Position numbers and translations under genes: made by a program. Source: Defluviimonas sp. SAOS-178_SWC (GTDB taxonomy: Bacteria > Pseudomonadota > Alphaproteobacteria > Rhodobacterales > Rhodobacteraceae). From it: a stretch of DNA of 64,000 nucleotides. Below are positions 8,685 to 19,106 of the stretch, piece after piece (position 1 is the stretch's first letter; every line of letters starts with the position of its first letter). The stretch lies in NCBI RefSeq assembly GCF_039830135.1, contig NZ_CP156081.1, positions 3,458,001 through 3,522,000 on the forward strand, written 5' to 3'. The notes under the pieces were generated by a model, which searched no databases, had not been told where the DNA came from, and worked only from the letters and a program-made list of their open reading frames with translations.

Positions 8685-9791
8685 ATGACCGCCGATCTCA
8701 ACACCGCAGAATTCCTCACATTCGCCGAAGAGGCGCAAGCGCTCGAACTCACGCCGCGCCGCCAGATGGCGCAGGTCTTCCACGAATACGGCCGCCTCGC
8801 CATCGCGGAGGGCGGCGAGACCGAAGCCCCCGCCGGCGCGCCCGAGCGCGAGCCGGACCTCGCCGGGGCGCCGACGCTGACCGAAACCCTCGGCCGCGCC
8901 GCCTTCGATCTGCGCAACGCGCCCGAGACCCGCGCGCGGAAGCTCGACCGGCCCTATCAGGGCCTGACCTGGGGCGCGGAAACCGCCGGGGGGCCGATGC
9001 CCGTCCATCTACCTGGCGACGAGATCGCCGAAGCCGGCGACCAGGAAGGCCCGGCCCCGGCGGCCGAGGCCGGGGCGGAGCCGCCCTTGTCGGCCCGGCT
9101 CACCGGTCGTGTCGCTGTCGGGCTCATCCTCGTCAGCGGCGACAAGCCGAGCCTCAGGCTCAGCCAGCAGGACCAGACGCTGGTCGTGTCCGAGGTGCAG
9201 AACGGCCTGTCGTTCCTCGCCAGCCAGTCACCGGCCCGCGACGTGACCTTCGTGCACGACATCCGGGTCGTGACGGTCGACGTGCCGGAAGTGACCAGCG
9301 GCACCACCTATGAGGATTTCGAGGCGCCGTGGCGCGACGCCGCGCTGCAACAGCTCGGCCTGCCGACCGGCATCGCGGGCGCGCGCCGCCACGCGCGAAA
9401 CCTGCGCACCCAGCTTGGCACCAACTGGGCCTATGTTGCCTTCTTCACGAAATACAAGCTCAAGCATTTTGCCTATGCCGGGCTTGGCGGGCCGAAGCTC
9501 GTCATGCATTTCGGCAATGACGGCTGGGGCTCCAACCAGATCGACCGGGTCTTCGCGCATGAGACCGGGCACATCTTCAACGCCCCCGATGAATACGCCT
9601 CGTCGAATTGCAACTGCGGCGGGTCCTGGGGCGTCTTCGGGGCGCCGAATGCCAACTGCGCGGTCTGCGCGCCGGGCGGCGGTGTCGACTGCATCATGAA
9701 GTCGAACGACTGGTCGATGTGCGCCTCGACGCTTCTGCATCTGGGCTACAATGGCGTCCCGCATGGCGGCGCGGTGGCCGGAACCACATGA
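8685..9791 (+). CDS. Metzincin-like zinc metallopeptidase with Cys-rich C-terminus
   Basis: A 368-aa protein. The zinc site is HETGHIFNAPDEY (His292, Glu293, His296, with Asp302 in the place of the third ligand, as in HExxHxxxxxD metzincin variants), followed by CIMKSND, which fits a Met-turn. Six or more cysteines surround it (SSNCNC, NCAVCAPG, DCIM, SMC). The N-terminal ~120 residues are Ala/Glu/Pro-rich and disordered-looking, and a mixed alpha/beta region follows. No signal peptide is seen, so secretion, if any, uses another route. An ATG at 8661 is in frame, but 8685 has TTGGAG at correct spacing. Its stop overlaps the next gene's start. Substrate unknown. Confidence 0.75.
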   Translation: MTADLNTAEFLTFAEEAQALELTPRRQMAQVFHEYGRLAIAEGGETEAPAGAPEREPDLAGAPTLTETLGRAAFDLRNAPETRARKLDRPYQGLTWGAETAGGPMPVHLPGDEIAEAGDQEGPAPAAEAGAEPPLSARLTGRVAVGLILVSGDKPSLRLSQQDQTLVVSEVQNGLSFLASQSPARDVTFVHDIRVVTVDVPEVTSGTTYEDFEAPWRDAALQQLGLPTGIAGARRHARNLRTQLGTNWAYVAFFTKYKLKHFAYAGLGGPKLVMHFGNDGWGSNQIDRVFAHETGHIFNAPDEYASSNCNCGGSWGVFGAPNANCAVCAPGGGVDCIMKSNDWSMCASTLLHLGYNGVPHGGAVAGTT

Positions 9792-10093
9792 CGGAAGAGG
9801 TCCTCGTCTTCCTGCCGGGCGGCGAGGACCCCGCCGGCGCGCGGGCGCGGCTAGAGCGCGGGGCGATCCAGTCGGCGGGCGGGCGGCTCTTCATCGTCGC
9901 GCCGACGCTTCTGGCGGACGAACCTGGCCTCAATGCGCTTCGGAGCGAAGAGGATCTTCGCGCCGTCGCGGCAGAGTTGTCAGAGGCGGAGCAGCTTTTC
10001 GCCCGCGCCTTCCTCGCCCGACGCCAAGCCGGGGAGGAAGAGCGCCCCGGCGAAGGCCTGCCCTGGGACACGCCCGGCTACGAAGCGCCCTGA
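9788..10093 (+). CDS. Small unknown partner protein of the metallopeptidase
   Basis: A 101-aa protein starting MTEEVLVFLPGGEDPAGARA, with an N-terminal beta-strand/helix pattern (ALERGAIQSAGGRLFIVAPTLL) that loosely recalls small inhibitor or propeptide folds. It then has an acidic helix (ELSEAEQLFARAFLARRQAGE) and a short tail. It starts inside the peptidase stop codon (ATGA), so both are made from one message. No family recognised. A role as inhibitor, chaperone or export partner of the peptidase is conceivable from context only. The stop codon sits in the loop of a small hairpin, CGCCCTGAGGGCG. Confidence 0.6.
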   Translation: MTEEVLVFLPGGEDPAGARARLERGAIQSAGGRLFIVAPTLLADEPGLNALRSEEDLRAVAAELSEAEQLFARAFLARRQAGEEERPGEGLPWDTPGYEAP

Positions 10094-10111
10094 GGGCGAT
10101 GTGGCGCGGGA

Positions 10112-10558
10112 TCAGACGGCCGCGCCGGCCTTCGAGCGGACGAACGCCTCGATCTCGGCCGCCGGACGGGCGCCGGGCAGACGCGCCACTTCGCGGCCCT
10201 TGTGCCAGAGGATCAGAAGCGGAATGCCCCGAATGCCAAGCCGCTGCGACACGGCCGGATGATCCTGCGTGTCGATCTTGGCAAAGCGCGCCCGACCCTT
10301 CAGCGCCTGCGCGGCCTTGGCGAATTCCGGCGCCATCATCCGGCAGGGCCCGCACCAGGGCGCCCAGTAATCGACGATCAGCGGCAACTCGTCGCCGCGC
10401 GTCAGCTTGTCGTGGCCCGCGAGATCGAGTTCCGCCACCTTGCCCGTCACCAACGGATCCCCGCAAGAGCCGCATTTCGGCCCCTCGGCAAGCCGCGCCG
10501 CCGGCACGCGGTTGGCCTGCCCGCAGGTCGCGCAGATCAGTTTCACGGCTTCCGCCAT
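10112..10558 (-). CDS. trxC: Thioredoxin 2 (TrxC)
   Basis: Cytosolic disulfide reductase of 148 aa. The N-terminal zinc ribbon has two CxxC pairs (LICATCGQ and PKCGSCGD). The thioredoxin domain has the active site YWAPWCGPCRMM and the cis-Pro segment GIRGIPLLIL. The zinc-binding extension separates TrxC from ordinary thioredoxin. The start has GAGGTGATCCG upstream. It converges with the metallopeptidase pair across an 18-bp gap. Confidence 0.95.
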   Translation of the reverse strand: MAEAVKLICATCGQANRVPAARLAEGPKCGSCGDPLVTGKVAELDLAGHDKLTRGDELPLIVDYWAPWCGPCRMMAPEFAKAAQALKGRARFAKIDTQDHPAVSQRLGIRGIPLLILWHKGREVARLPGARPAAEIEAFVRSKAGAAV

Positions 10559-10618
10559 CGGATCACCTCATATTCGATTTGAGGAATATATTGGGTGCCC
10601 GCCCCCGCCCCGCAAGGG

Positions 10619-10936
10619 TCAGAGGAGATCCTCTTCCTCGCCCGTGACATCTATACCCAGCGCCTCGAGGCCGGCCTCCAGATTCTCGGCCAGATGCGGC
10701 ATCCCCATCAGGTAATCCTCGGTCGGGGTCGTCGCCTCGGTCGCCGCGGTTTCAACCGCGTCGTCGAACTCCTCCGCCTCGAAAGAGCCGCGCCCGACCC
10801 AAGCGATGGCGGTCAGTTGCGCCTTCTCGTCGGTGTTGAGGCCGGCGATGAACTCGTGCAACTGCGCTTCCGCGACGGATCCTTCACGGGCCAGAAGGAT
10901 GACCTGAACGACCGTGGCCGGGGCGATGTCCAACAT
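10619..10936 (-). CDS. DUF3775 domain protein
   Basis: An acidic protein of 105 aa starting MLDIAPATVVQVILLAREGS and ending in GIDVTGEEEDLL. It matches the pattern of DUF3775 proteins common in alphaproteobacteria (LTAIAWVGRGSF...DYLMGMPHLAENLE). Function unknown. The frame is open 14 codons further upstream, but the MLDI start has a GGAAC-type site and family length. Monocistronic as far as visible. Confidence 0.75.
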   Translation of the reverse strand: MLDIAPATVVQVILLAREGSVAEAQLHEFIAGLNTDEKAQLTAIAWVGRGSFEAEEFDDAVETAATEATTPTEDYLMGMPHLAENLEAGLEALGIDVTGEEEDLL

Positions 10937-11039
10937 CGGCGCTGTTCCTTTGCTTTTCCTGCCCGCCAAGAAAATCATGACGGCGCGGCCCGCACCTTGT
11001 CCAAGATCAACTTCGGATCACCGGGCGGTGGTGCTGTCC

Positions 11040-11071
11040 GCATCCGCCCCTACGCATGAAGGGACGGATGC
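11040..11071 (-). terminator. Stem-loop downstream of gcvP
   Basis: GCATCCG and CGGATGC pair around an inner CCC/GGG stem and a short loop, about 40 bp after the gcvP stop on the minus strand. No U-tract follows directly, so it may be a 3'-end stabiliser rather than a true intrinsic terminator. Confidence 0.35.
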
Positions 11072-11111
11072 ACTACGGAAAAACTACACGAAAACTACGG
11101 CGGTGGGACCG

Positions 11112-13961
<2,850 letters not shown>

Positions 13962-13972
13962 GGGTTTCGTCC

Positions 13973-14332
13973 TTATCCGATCAGGTCCTTGTACGCGGCT
14001 TCGTCCATCATTCCGTCGAGCGCGGAGAGGTCGGCCACCTTCATCTTGAAGAACCAGGCCTTGCCGGTCGGATCCTCGTTCACCATGCTGGGATTGTCGG
14101 CAAGATCGCCGTTGACCTCGACGATCTCCCCGTCGAGGGGCGCCCGGATGTCGGAGGCGGCCTTGACGCTTTCGATCACGCAGATCTCATCGTCCTTCGA
14201 CACCGCCTTGCCCGGTTCGGGCAGTTCGACGAAGACAACGTCGCCAAGCTGCTCGGACGCATGATCTGTGATGCCGACGACGACCAGATCGCCTTCGACG
14301 CGGAGCCATTCATGATCTTCGGTATATTTCAT
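13973..14332 (-). CDS. gcvH: Glycine cleavage system H protein
   Basis: Lipoyl carrier of 119 aa that shuttles the aminomethyl intermediate between GcvP, GcvT and the L-protein. The lipoylation site is the Lys in [20 protein letters not shown], and the N-terminus [20 protein letters not shown] is canonical. It lies between gcvT (18 bp) and gcvP (11 bp). The L-protein (dihydrolipoyl dehydrogenase) is not encoded here and is presumably shared with other complexes. Confidence 0.98.
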   Translation of the reverse strand: MKYTEDHEWLRVEGDLVVVGITDHASEQLGDVVFVELPEPGKAVSKDDEICVIESVKAASDIRAPLDGEIVEVNGDLADNPSMVNEDPTGKAWFFKMKVADLSALDGMMDEAAYKDLIG

Positions 14333-14350
14333 CGGTCTCTTTCCTGTTGA

Positions 14351-15475
14351 CTAGCGTTTGTAGTTGTTCGGCTGGAACGGCATCGGGGAAATGACAGCCG
14401 GCAGACGCTTGCCGCGCACTTCGCCGTAGACCATCGTCCCCTCGCTCAGGCCGGCAGGCAAGTAGCCCATCGCCATCGGCGCCTCGATCGACGGCCCGAA
14501 ACCGCCCGACGTGACAATGCCGATCGCCGCCCCGCCTTCGGGTTCGGCAAAGATCTCCGTTCCCTCGCGCATCGGTGCGCGGCCTTCGGGGCGCAGACCG
14601 ACGCGACGGCGCGACGGACCTTCGGCGAGTTCCTTCAGAATGCGCTTCGCCCCCGGGAAGCCGCCTTCGCGCGCGCCGCCGGCGCGGCGCGCCTTCTGGA
14701 TCGCCCAGGTGAGGTTACCCTCCACCGGAGAGGTGCTTTCGTCGATGTCATGGCCGTAAAGGCACATGCCGGCTTCGAGCCGCAGGCTGTCGCGGGCTCC
14801 AAGACCGATCGGCGCAACCTCCGCCATATCGAGAAGCCGGCGGACGAAGGTTTCGGCAAATGCCTCGGGCACGGAAATCTCGAACCCGTCCTCGCCGGTA
14901 TAGCCCGACCGCGAGATCCAGAGCTCGACCGTGTCCCATTGCCGGATCGCCACATCCATGAAGCTGAGGTCCGCGACATCCGGTACCAGCCGGGCAAGCG
15001 CCGTTTCGGCCTTCGGCCCCTGAAGCGCGACGAGCGCGCGCCCCTCGACCATGCCGACGTCGCAATCGGGAAGACCGGATTTCAGATGCGCGAGGTCGGC
15101 GTCCTTGCAGGCGGCGTTAACCACCAGGAAGAGGTGATCGCCGCGGTTCGCCACCATCAGGTCGTCGAGAATTCCGCCCGCGTCGTTGGTGAACATCGCA
15201 TAGCGCTGGCGGCCTTCCTTGAGGCCGAGGATATCGACAGGCACCAGCCGCTCAAGCGCCAGCGCCGCGTCCTCGACCCGTCCCGACTTCGCGGTCAGAA
15301 GGATCTGGCCCATATGGCTGACATCGAACAGCCCCGCTTCGGAGCGGGTGTGAAGATGTTCCTTCAACACCCCCATCGGGTATTGCACCGGCATCTCGTA
15401 CCCAGCGAAGGGGACCATCTTGCCGCCGAGACTTACATGCAGATCGTATAGAACCGTCCGTTCCAGGTCGGCCAT
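14351..15475 (-). CDS. gcvT: Glycine cleavage system T protein (aminomethyltransferase)
   Basis: Folate-dependent aminomethyltransferase of 374 aa that makes 5,10-methylene-THF and ammonia from the GcvH-bound intermediate. Seen: the N-terminus TVLYDLHVSLGGKMVPFAGY, LFDVSHMGQI, and the folate/lipoyl region RSGYTGEDGFEISVPE, followed by LGARDSLRLEAGMCLYGHDI. First gene of the operon and directly downstream of the tandem glycine riboswitch. In this genome the operon can also take up glycine from betaine demethylation (gbcAB at 37-38 kb). Confidence 0.97.
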   Translation of the reverse strand: MADLERTVLYDLHVSLGGKMVPFAGYEMPVQYPMGVLKEHLHTRSEAGLFDVSHMGQILLTAKSGRVEDAALALERLVPVDILGLKEGRQRYAMFTNDAGGILDDLMVANRGDHLFLVVNAACKDADLAHLKSGLPDCDVGMVEGRALVALQGPKAETALARLVPDVADLSFMDVAIRQWDTVELWISRSGYTGEDGFEISVPEAFAETFVRRLLDMAEVAPIGLGARDSLRLEAGMCLYGHDIDESTSPVEGNLTWAIQKARRAGGAREGGFPGAKRILKELAEGPSRRRVGLRPEGRAPMREGTEIFAEPEGGAAIGIVTSGGFGPSIEAPMAMGYLPAGLSEGTMVYGEVRGKRLPAVISPMPFQPNNYKR

Positions 15476-15551
15476 TGCCGTCCTCCCCTAATCCTGGCCG
15501 GTCCTGAAAGTCCGGCATCGCCAAGGGCGGCCGAAGCCTCCCATTCCGACG

Positions 15552-15719
15552 CCCCCTCTGTCCTTTCGCCTGAGATCGTTATCCCTTCGGCGGGCCGCAT
15601 GGCCTCTCTCCAGAGTTTCGCTGTCAGGACGGTCCTTGCGCCTGAGAGTTTACCGGGGCGGTTGCTCCTTCGGCACCGGAAGGGCGTTCGCCCGCCGGAT
15701 TCTCCCGATCCTGACGGGA
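15552..15719 (-). promoter_or_regulatory. Tandem glycine riboswitch
   Basis: On the minus strand two aptamers lie head to tail in the gcvT leader. The first begins ATCGGGAGAATCCGG, contains GTGCCGAAGGAGCAACC and closes with AAACTCTCAGGCGCAAGGAC. The second begins CTCTGGAGAGAG, contains CGCCGAAGGGATAACG and closes with ATCTCAGGCGAAAGGACAGAG up to its 3' end. The GCCGAAGG.GCAA and CTCAGGC..AAGGAC blocks are the hallmark of the gcvT motif. It is expected to switch gcvTHP on when glycine is plentiful. About 75 bp separate it from the gcvT start, room for the expression platform. Confidence 0.95.
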
Positions 15720-15835
15720 TCTGGTTAGCGCGGATCGACCTGTCTAGGCAAGAGGGTATGCAATGGGATACGACACTTTGCCGTGCGGGTCCGACACCTC
15801 TTGCGCTGCTTCCCCCACCACGCGAAGAAGGAAGG

Positions 15836-16405
15836 ATGACCGCCGACCGCCATCCCGCCTTCTTCGGCTACGGCTCGCTCGTCAACCGGGCGACGCATGA
15901 TTACGCGCCCGGCGAACCGGCGCGCCTTTCGGGGTGGCGGCGGGTCTGGCGGCACACAAATTTGCGCGACTGGCCCTATCTTTCGGCCGAGCCGGCAACG
16001 GCGGAGATCGACGGCCTCGTCGCCGCCGTCCCGCGCGACGACTGGGCGCTCCTCGACCGGCGCGAGGCGGCGTACCGGCGCCACGCGCTCTCCCATGACA
16101 GGATAACGACCGCGCCGCACTGGGCGCACCGGGTCGAGATCTACGCGGTGGACGACGGTCACGCCCTGCCGGCGAACGCGCATCCGATCCTTCTTAGCTA
16201 TCTCGATACCGTGGTGCAGGGGTTCCTGAGAGAATTCGGAGAGGCGGGCGTCACGCGCTTCTTCGCGACGACGGCAGATTGGGCGCCGCTTCTCGATGAC
16301 CGCGCCGCGCCGCACTATCCCCGTCACCAGCCCACCAGCGCCGTCGAGCGGCGGCTGGTCGACGACCACACCGCCGCCCTTGGCCTGACGCGCCGCAAGG
16401 CCTGA
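15836..16405 (+). CDS. Gamma-glutamylcyclotransferase-like protein
   Basis: A 189-aa protein with the GGCT-fold start AFFGYGSLVNRATH (the YGSL substrate loop) and a mid-domain acidic segment (DWALLDRREAAYRRHAL) where the catalytic Glu of the family usually falls (LDRREAAY). This points to cyclisation of gamma-glutamyl groups or a related amide chemistry, but the substrate is unknown. The frame is open further upstream across the riboswitch region. The ATG at 15836 is preferred because it follows GAAGAAGGAAGG and gives the domain boundary. Followed by pepT after 15 bp. Confidence 0.7.
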   Translation: MTADRHPAFFGYGSLVNRATHDYAPGEPARLSGWRRVWRHTNLRDWPYLSAEPATAEIDGLVAAVPRDDWALLDRREAAYRRHALSHDRITTAPHWAHRVEIYAVDDGHALPANAHPILLSYLDTVVQGFLREFGEAGVTRFFATTADWAPLLDDRAAPHYPRHQPTSAVERRLVDDHTAALGLTRRKA

Positions 16406-16420
16406 TCCCGGAGATACGAG

Positions 16421-17662
16421 ATGAGAACGGATTTCGACCGTGAACTGGAAGAGCGCCTCGTGCGCTACACCGCCATCGACACGCAGAGCGACGAGAACAC
16501 CGGGTCGAAACCGAGCACCGCGACCCAGCTCGATCTACAGCGTCTTCTCGTGGCGGAACTGGCCGAGATCGGCGCCTCGGAGGTGCGGCTGACCGATTAT
16601 GGCGCGGTTCTCGCGACGATCCCGGCAACTGCCGACAACGCCCCGACGATCGGCTTTCTCGCCCATGTCGACACCGCTCCGCAATTCAACGCGACGGGCG
16701 TGAAACCGGTGGTTCACCGCAGCTACAACGGCGGCGCGATCAGCTTCGCAGACGCGCCGGCGCTGACGCTCTCGCCCGAGATCTCGCCGCGTCTCGGCGA
16801 AAAGACCGGCCATGACATCATCACGGCAAGCGGCACCACGCTGCTTGGCGCCGACGACAAGGCCGGCGTCGCAGTGATCATGAGCGCGGCGCGGCACCTT
16901 CTGGCCCATCCCACGGTCCCGCACGGCAAGATCCGCGTCGCCTTCACGCCGGACGAGGAAATCGGCCAGGGCGTCGACGAACGGCTGCCCGCCGATCTCG
17001 GCGTCGATTTCGCCTATACGTTCGATGGCGCCGCGGTGGGGGAGGTCGAGTACGAAAGCTTTTCCGCCAACGGGGCTGTCGTGACGATCAAGGGCGTCTC
17101 GATCCATCCCGGCACGGCGAAAGACAAGCTCGTCAACGCGCTTCACCTCGGCGCGAAGATCGTCCAGACCCTGCCGCACGTCACCATGACGCCGGAGACG
17201 ACCGAGGATCGCGACGGTTTCATCCACGTCTACGAGATGAAGGGGTCGGCGGCAGAGGTCGTGCTGAAGTTCATCCTGCGGGATTTCGAACTCGATGGCC
17301 TTGCGGCCAAGGGCGATCTTCTGCGGCAGGTCTGCGCGACGGTGCAGGCGACCGAGCCGCGCGCGGAGATCGCCTGCGCGATCCGCGCCCAATACCGGAA
17401 CATGCGCTATTGGCTGGAAAAGGACATGGCGCCGGTGGACCTTGCCCGCAATGCCTGCCGGGATCTCGGGGTGGAGCCTATCTCGGTCCCGATCCGCGGC
17501 GGCACCGACGGATCGCGGCTGACCGAGATGGGGGTGCCCTGCCCCAACCTATTCACCGGGATGCAGGAAATCCACGGGCCGCTGGAATGGATCAGCGTTC
17601 AGGACATGGCGGTGGCGACGCAGCTTTGCCTGAAGATCGCGGAGCGGGCGACGAGGCGCTAG
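16421..17662 (+). CDS. pepT: Peptidase T (tripeptide aminopeptidase)
   Basis: Zinc-dependent M20 family tripeptidase of 413 aa, cytosolic. Metal and catalytic motifs in order: GFLAHVDTAPQF (first His and Asp), TTLLGADDKAGVAV (bridging Asp), FTPDEEIGQGVDE (catalytic Glu pair), FDGAAVGEVEYESF (Asp ligand) and NLFTGMQEIHGPLEWI (last His). The N-terminus ERLVRYTAIDTQSDENTGSK is typical of PepT. Co-directional with the upstream GGCT-like gene, and the two may be one transcript involved in peptide or gamma-glutamyl turnover. Confidence 0.97.
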   Translation: MRTDFDRELEERLVRYTAIDTQSDENTGSKPSTATQLDLQRLLVAELAEIGASEVRLTDYGAVLATIPATADNAPTIGFLAHVDTAPQFNATGVKPVVHRSYNGGAISFADAPALTLSPEISPRLGEKTGHDIITASGTTLLGADDKAGVAVIMSAARHLLAHPTVPHGKIRVAFTPDEEIGQGVDERLPADLGVDFAYTFDGAAVGEVEYESFSANGAVVTIKGVSIHPGTAKDKLVNALHLGAKIVQTLPHVTMTPETTEDRDGFIHVYEMKGSAAEVVLKFILRDFELDGLAAKGDLLRQVCATVQATEPRAEIACAIRAQYRNMRYWLEKDMAPVDLARNACRDLGVEPISVPIRGGTDGSRLTEMGVPCPNLFTGMQEIHGPLEWISVQDMAVATQLCLKIAERATRR

Positions 17663-17722
17663 GGCCTCGCATGTGCGCCGCGCCCGGCGGTGTGCGGGCG
17701 CGACCAAGACGCGACGGGACGT

Positions 17723-18010
17723 TCAGCCGCGAAGCGGGAAGAGAAGCTCGTGGATTCCGACATTTGGCGCCCCGACGATCTTGTAGACAGACGGAATCGT
17801 CTTCGCGAGGTCGCTTTGGCGGAACTCGGCGATGGCCTCGGCGGAGTCCCAGAGGTAGAGCCCGCCGTAATGGTTCGGCTTCGCGGATTTCAGGTAGAAT
17901 TTCTGCACCAGCGAGGGCAGCGCGCGGAACTCGGGCGAGCGTGCTTCCGCGATGTTGAGAACCTCACGCTCGGTGAGTGACGTTTCGAACTGGACGAACT
18001 GCATAAACAT
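17723..18010 (-). CDS. YdhR-like small monooxygenase-fold protein
   Basis: A 95-aa protein with a dimeric ferredoxin-like alpha/beta-barrel pattern: MQFVQFETSLTEREV, a basic mid-segment FRALPSLVQKFYLKS, then NHYGGLYLWDSAEAIAEF and an EL-LFPLRG end. It resembles the YdhR/antibiotic-biosynthesis-monooxygenase group, whose members can act on small aromatics; no activity can be assigned. A second ATG two codons in (MQF) is an equally possible start. It is divergent from the LysR gene at 18131, which probably controls it. Confidence 0.7.
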   Translation of the reverse strand: MFMQFVQFETSLTEREVLNIAEARSPEFRALPSLVQKFYLKSAKPNHYGGLYLWDSAEAIAEFRQSDLAKTIPSVYKIVGAPNVGIHELLFPLRG

Positions 18011-18130
18011 CTTCTCTCTCCTAGGTTGGTGGTTCCGGGATCGGCCTTCCGATCTGGATTCACCCTAACCTGTTCCTTTTCGCATTAAGATCCGCCAATA
18101 TGGCTGGATGATTTTGCAAAAACGGACAGG

Positions 18131-19096
18131 ATGATGCCTGAGATCCTGCGCGAGCGCCTGCCCCCCCAGACGCGACTGGAATGGAACGATCTGGAACTGA
18201 TCCTCGCCATCTGCCGGGCGGAAAGCCTGTCGGGGGCGGCGCGGATCCTCGGCCAGACCCATTCGACGATCTTCCGCCGGATCAATGCGGTCGAGGCGCG
18301 GACCGGCGTCCGGTTCTTCGACCGATTCCCGCATGGCTATGTGATGACCGATGCCGGGCGCGCGGCGATGGCGACGGCCGAACGGGTCGAAAACGAGGTG
18401 CTGGCCCTCGGCCGCGAGGTCCTGGGCCAGGACGAGCGCCTGCGCGGCCGCATCCGCGTGACCTGCCCGGAAGCCTTTGCCGAAGAACACGCCCCCGGGA
18501 TCGTCGCGCGTTTCTGCCGGGACCATCCCGAGATCCAGATCGACCTTGTCCCCGGCCACGGGGCCGTCGACCTCAACCGGCGCGAGGCCGAGGTGGCGAT
18601 CCGCGCGACACGGGCCGCGCCCGACACCGCCTTCGGGCGCCGGATCTGCGAATTCCGCTTCGCGCTTTACGCATCAGAAGGCTATCTGGCGACAGCCGGC
18701 GACCTGCCGTTGCAGGCCCACAGCTACTGCCTGATCGAGGGCACGCTCGGCTGGCTTGTGCCGCATATCTGGAAGACGAAGGAGGCCGGAGAGCCGCAAG
18801 TCGTGTTCCAGTGCCGCGCCTCCCGCGCCGTCCAGAACGCGGGGGCCGAGGGGCTCGGGATCACGTTCCTGCCGTGCTATGTCGGCGATGCGGATGACCG
18901 GCTTCTCAGGGTATCCGACCCCATCGCGGCGCTCGACCTCGATCTCTGGGTCCTGACGCATCGTGATCTGACGAATACCGCGCGGGTCCGGGCGCTGATG
19001 ACCCATCTTTACGGGGAACTGAGCGCGCGGGCCTACCTCTTCGGCGGCGACATGAAGCCGCCGACGACCGTCAACTTTCTGAAACGCGGGGCCTAG
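18131..19096 (+). CDS. LysR-family transcriptional regulator
   Basis: A 321-aa regulator. The winged HTH covers about residues 17-75 (ELILAICRAESLSGAARILG then HSTIFRRINAVEARTGVRFF), and the effector-binding domain starts near residue 100 (GRIRVTCPEAFAEEHAPGIV). It belongs to the subgroup that lacks a strict N-terminal length and has a C-terminal tail (DMKPPTTVNFLKRGA). The divergent partner, the YdhR-like gene, starts 120 bp away, the usual LysR arrangement of regulator and target. Inducer unknown. Confidence 0.88.
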   Translation: MMPEILRERLPPQTRLEWNDLELILAICRAESLSGAARILGQTHSTIFRRINAVEARTGVRFFDRFPHGYVMTDAGRAAMATAERVENEVLALGREVLGQDERLRGRIRVTCPEAFAEEHAPGIVARFCRDHPEIQIDLVPGHGAVDLNRREAEVAIRATRAAPDTAFGRRICEFRFALYASEGYLATAGDLPLQAHSYCLIEGTLGWLVPHIWKTKEAGEPQVVFQCRASRAVQNAGAEGLGITFLPCYVGDADDRLLRVSDPIAALDLDLWVLTHRDLTNTARVRALMTHLYGELSARAYLFGGDMKPPTTVNFLKRGA

Positions 19097-19106
19097 GCGC
19101 GCTGCC

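Noticed and set aside
11070..11100. Three imperfect repeats of ACTAC(G/A)..AAA after gcvP
   Set aside because: Too short and irregular for a repeat array or CRISPR; treated as chance.
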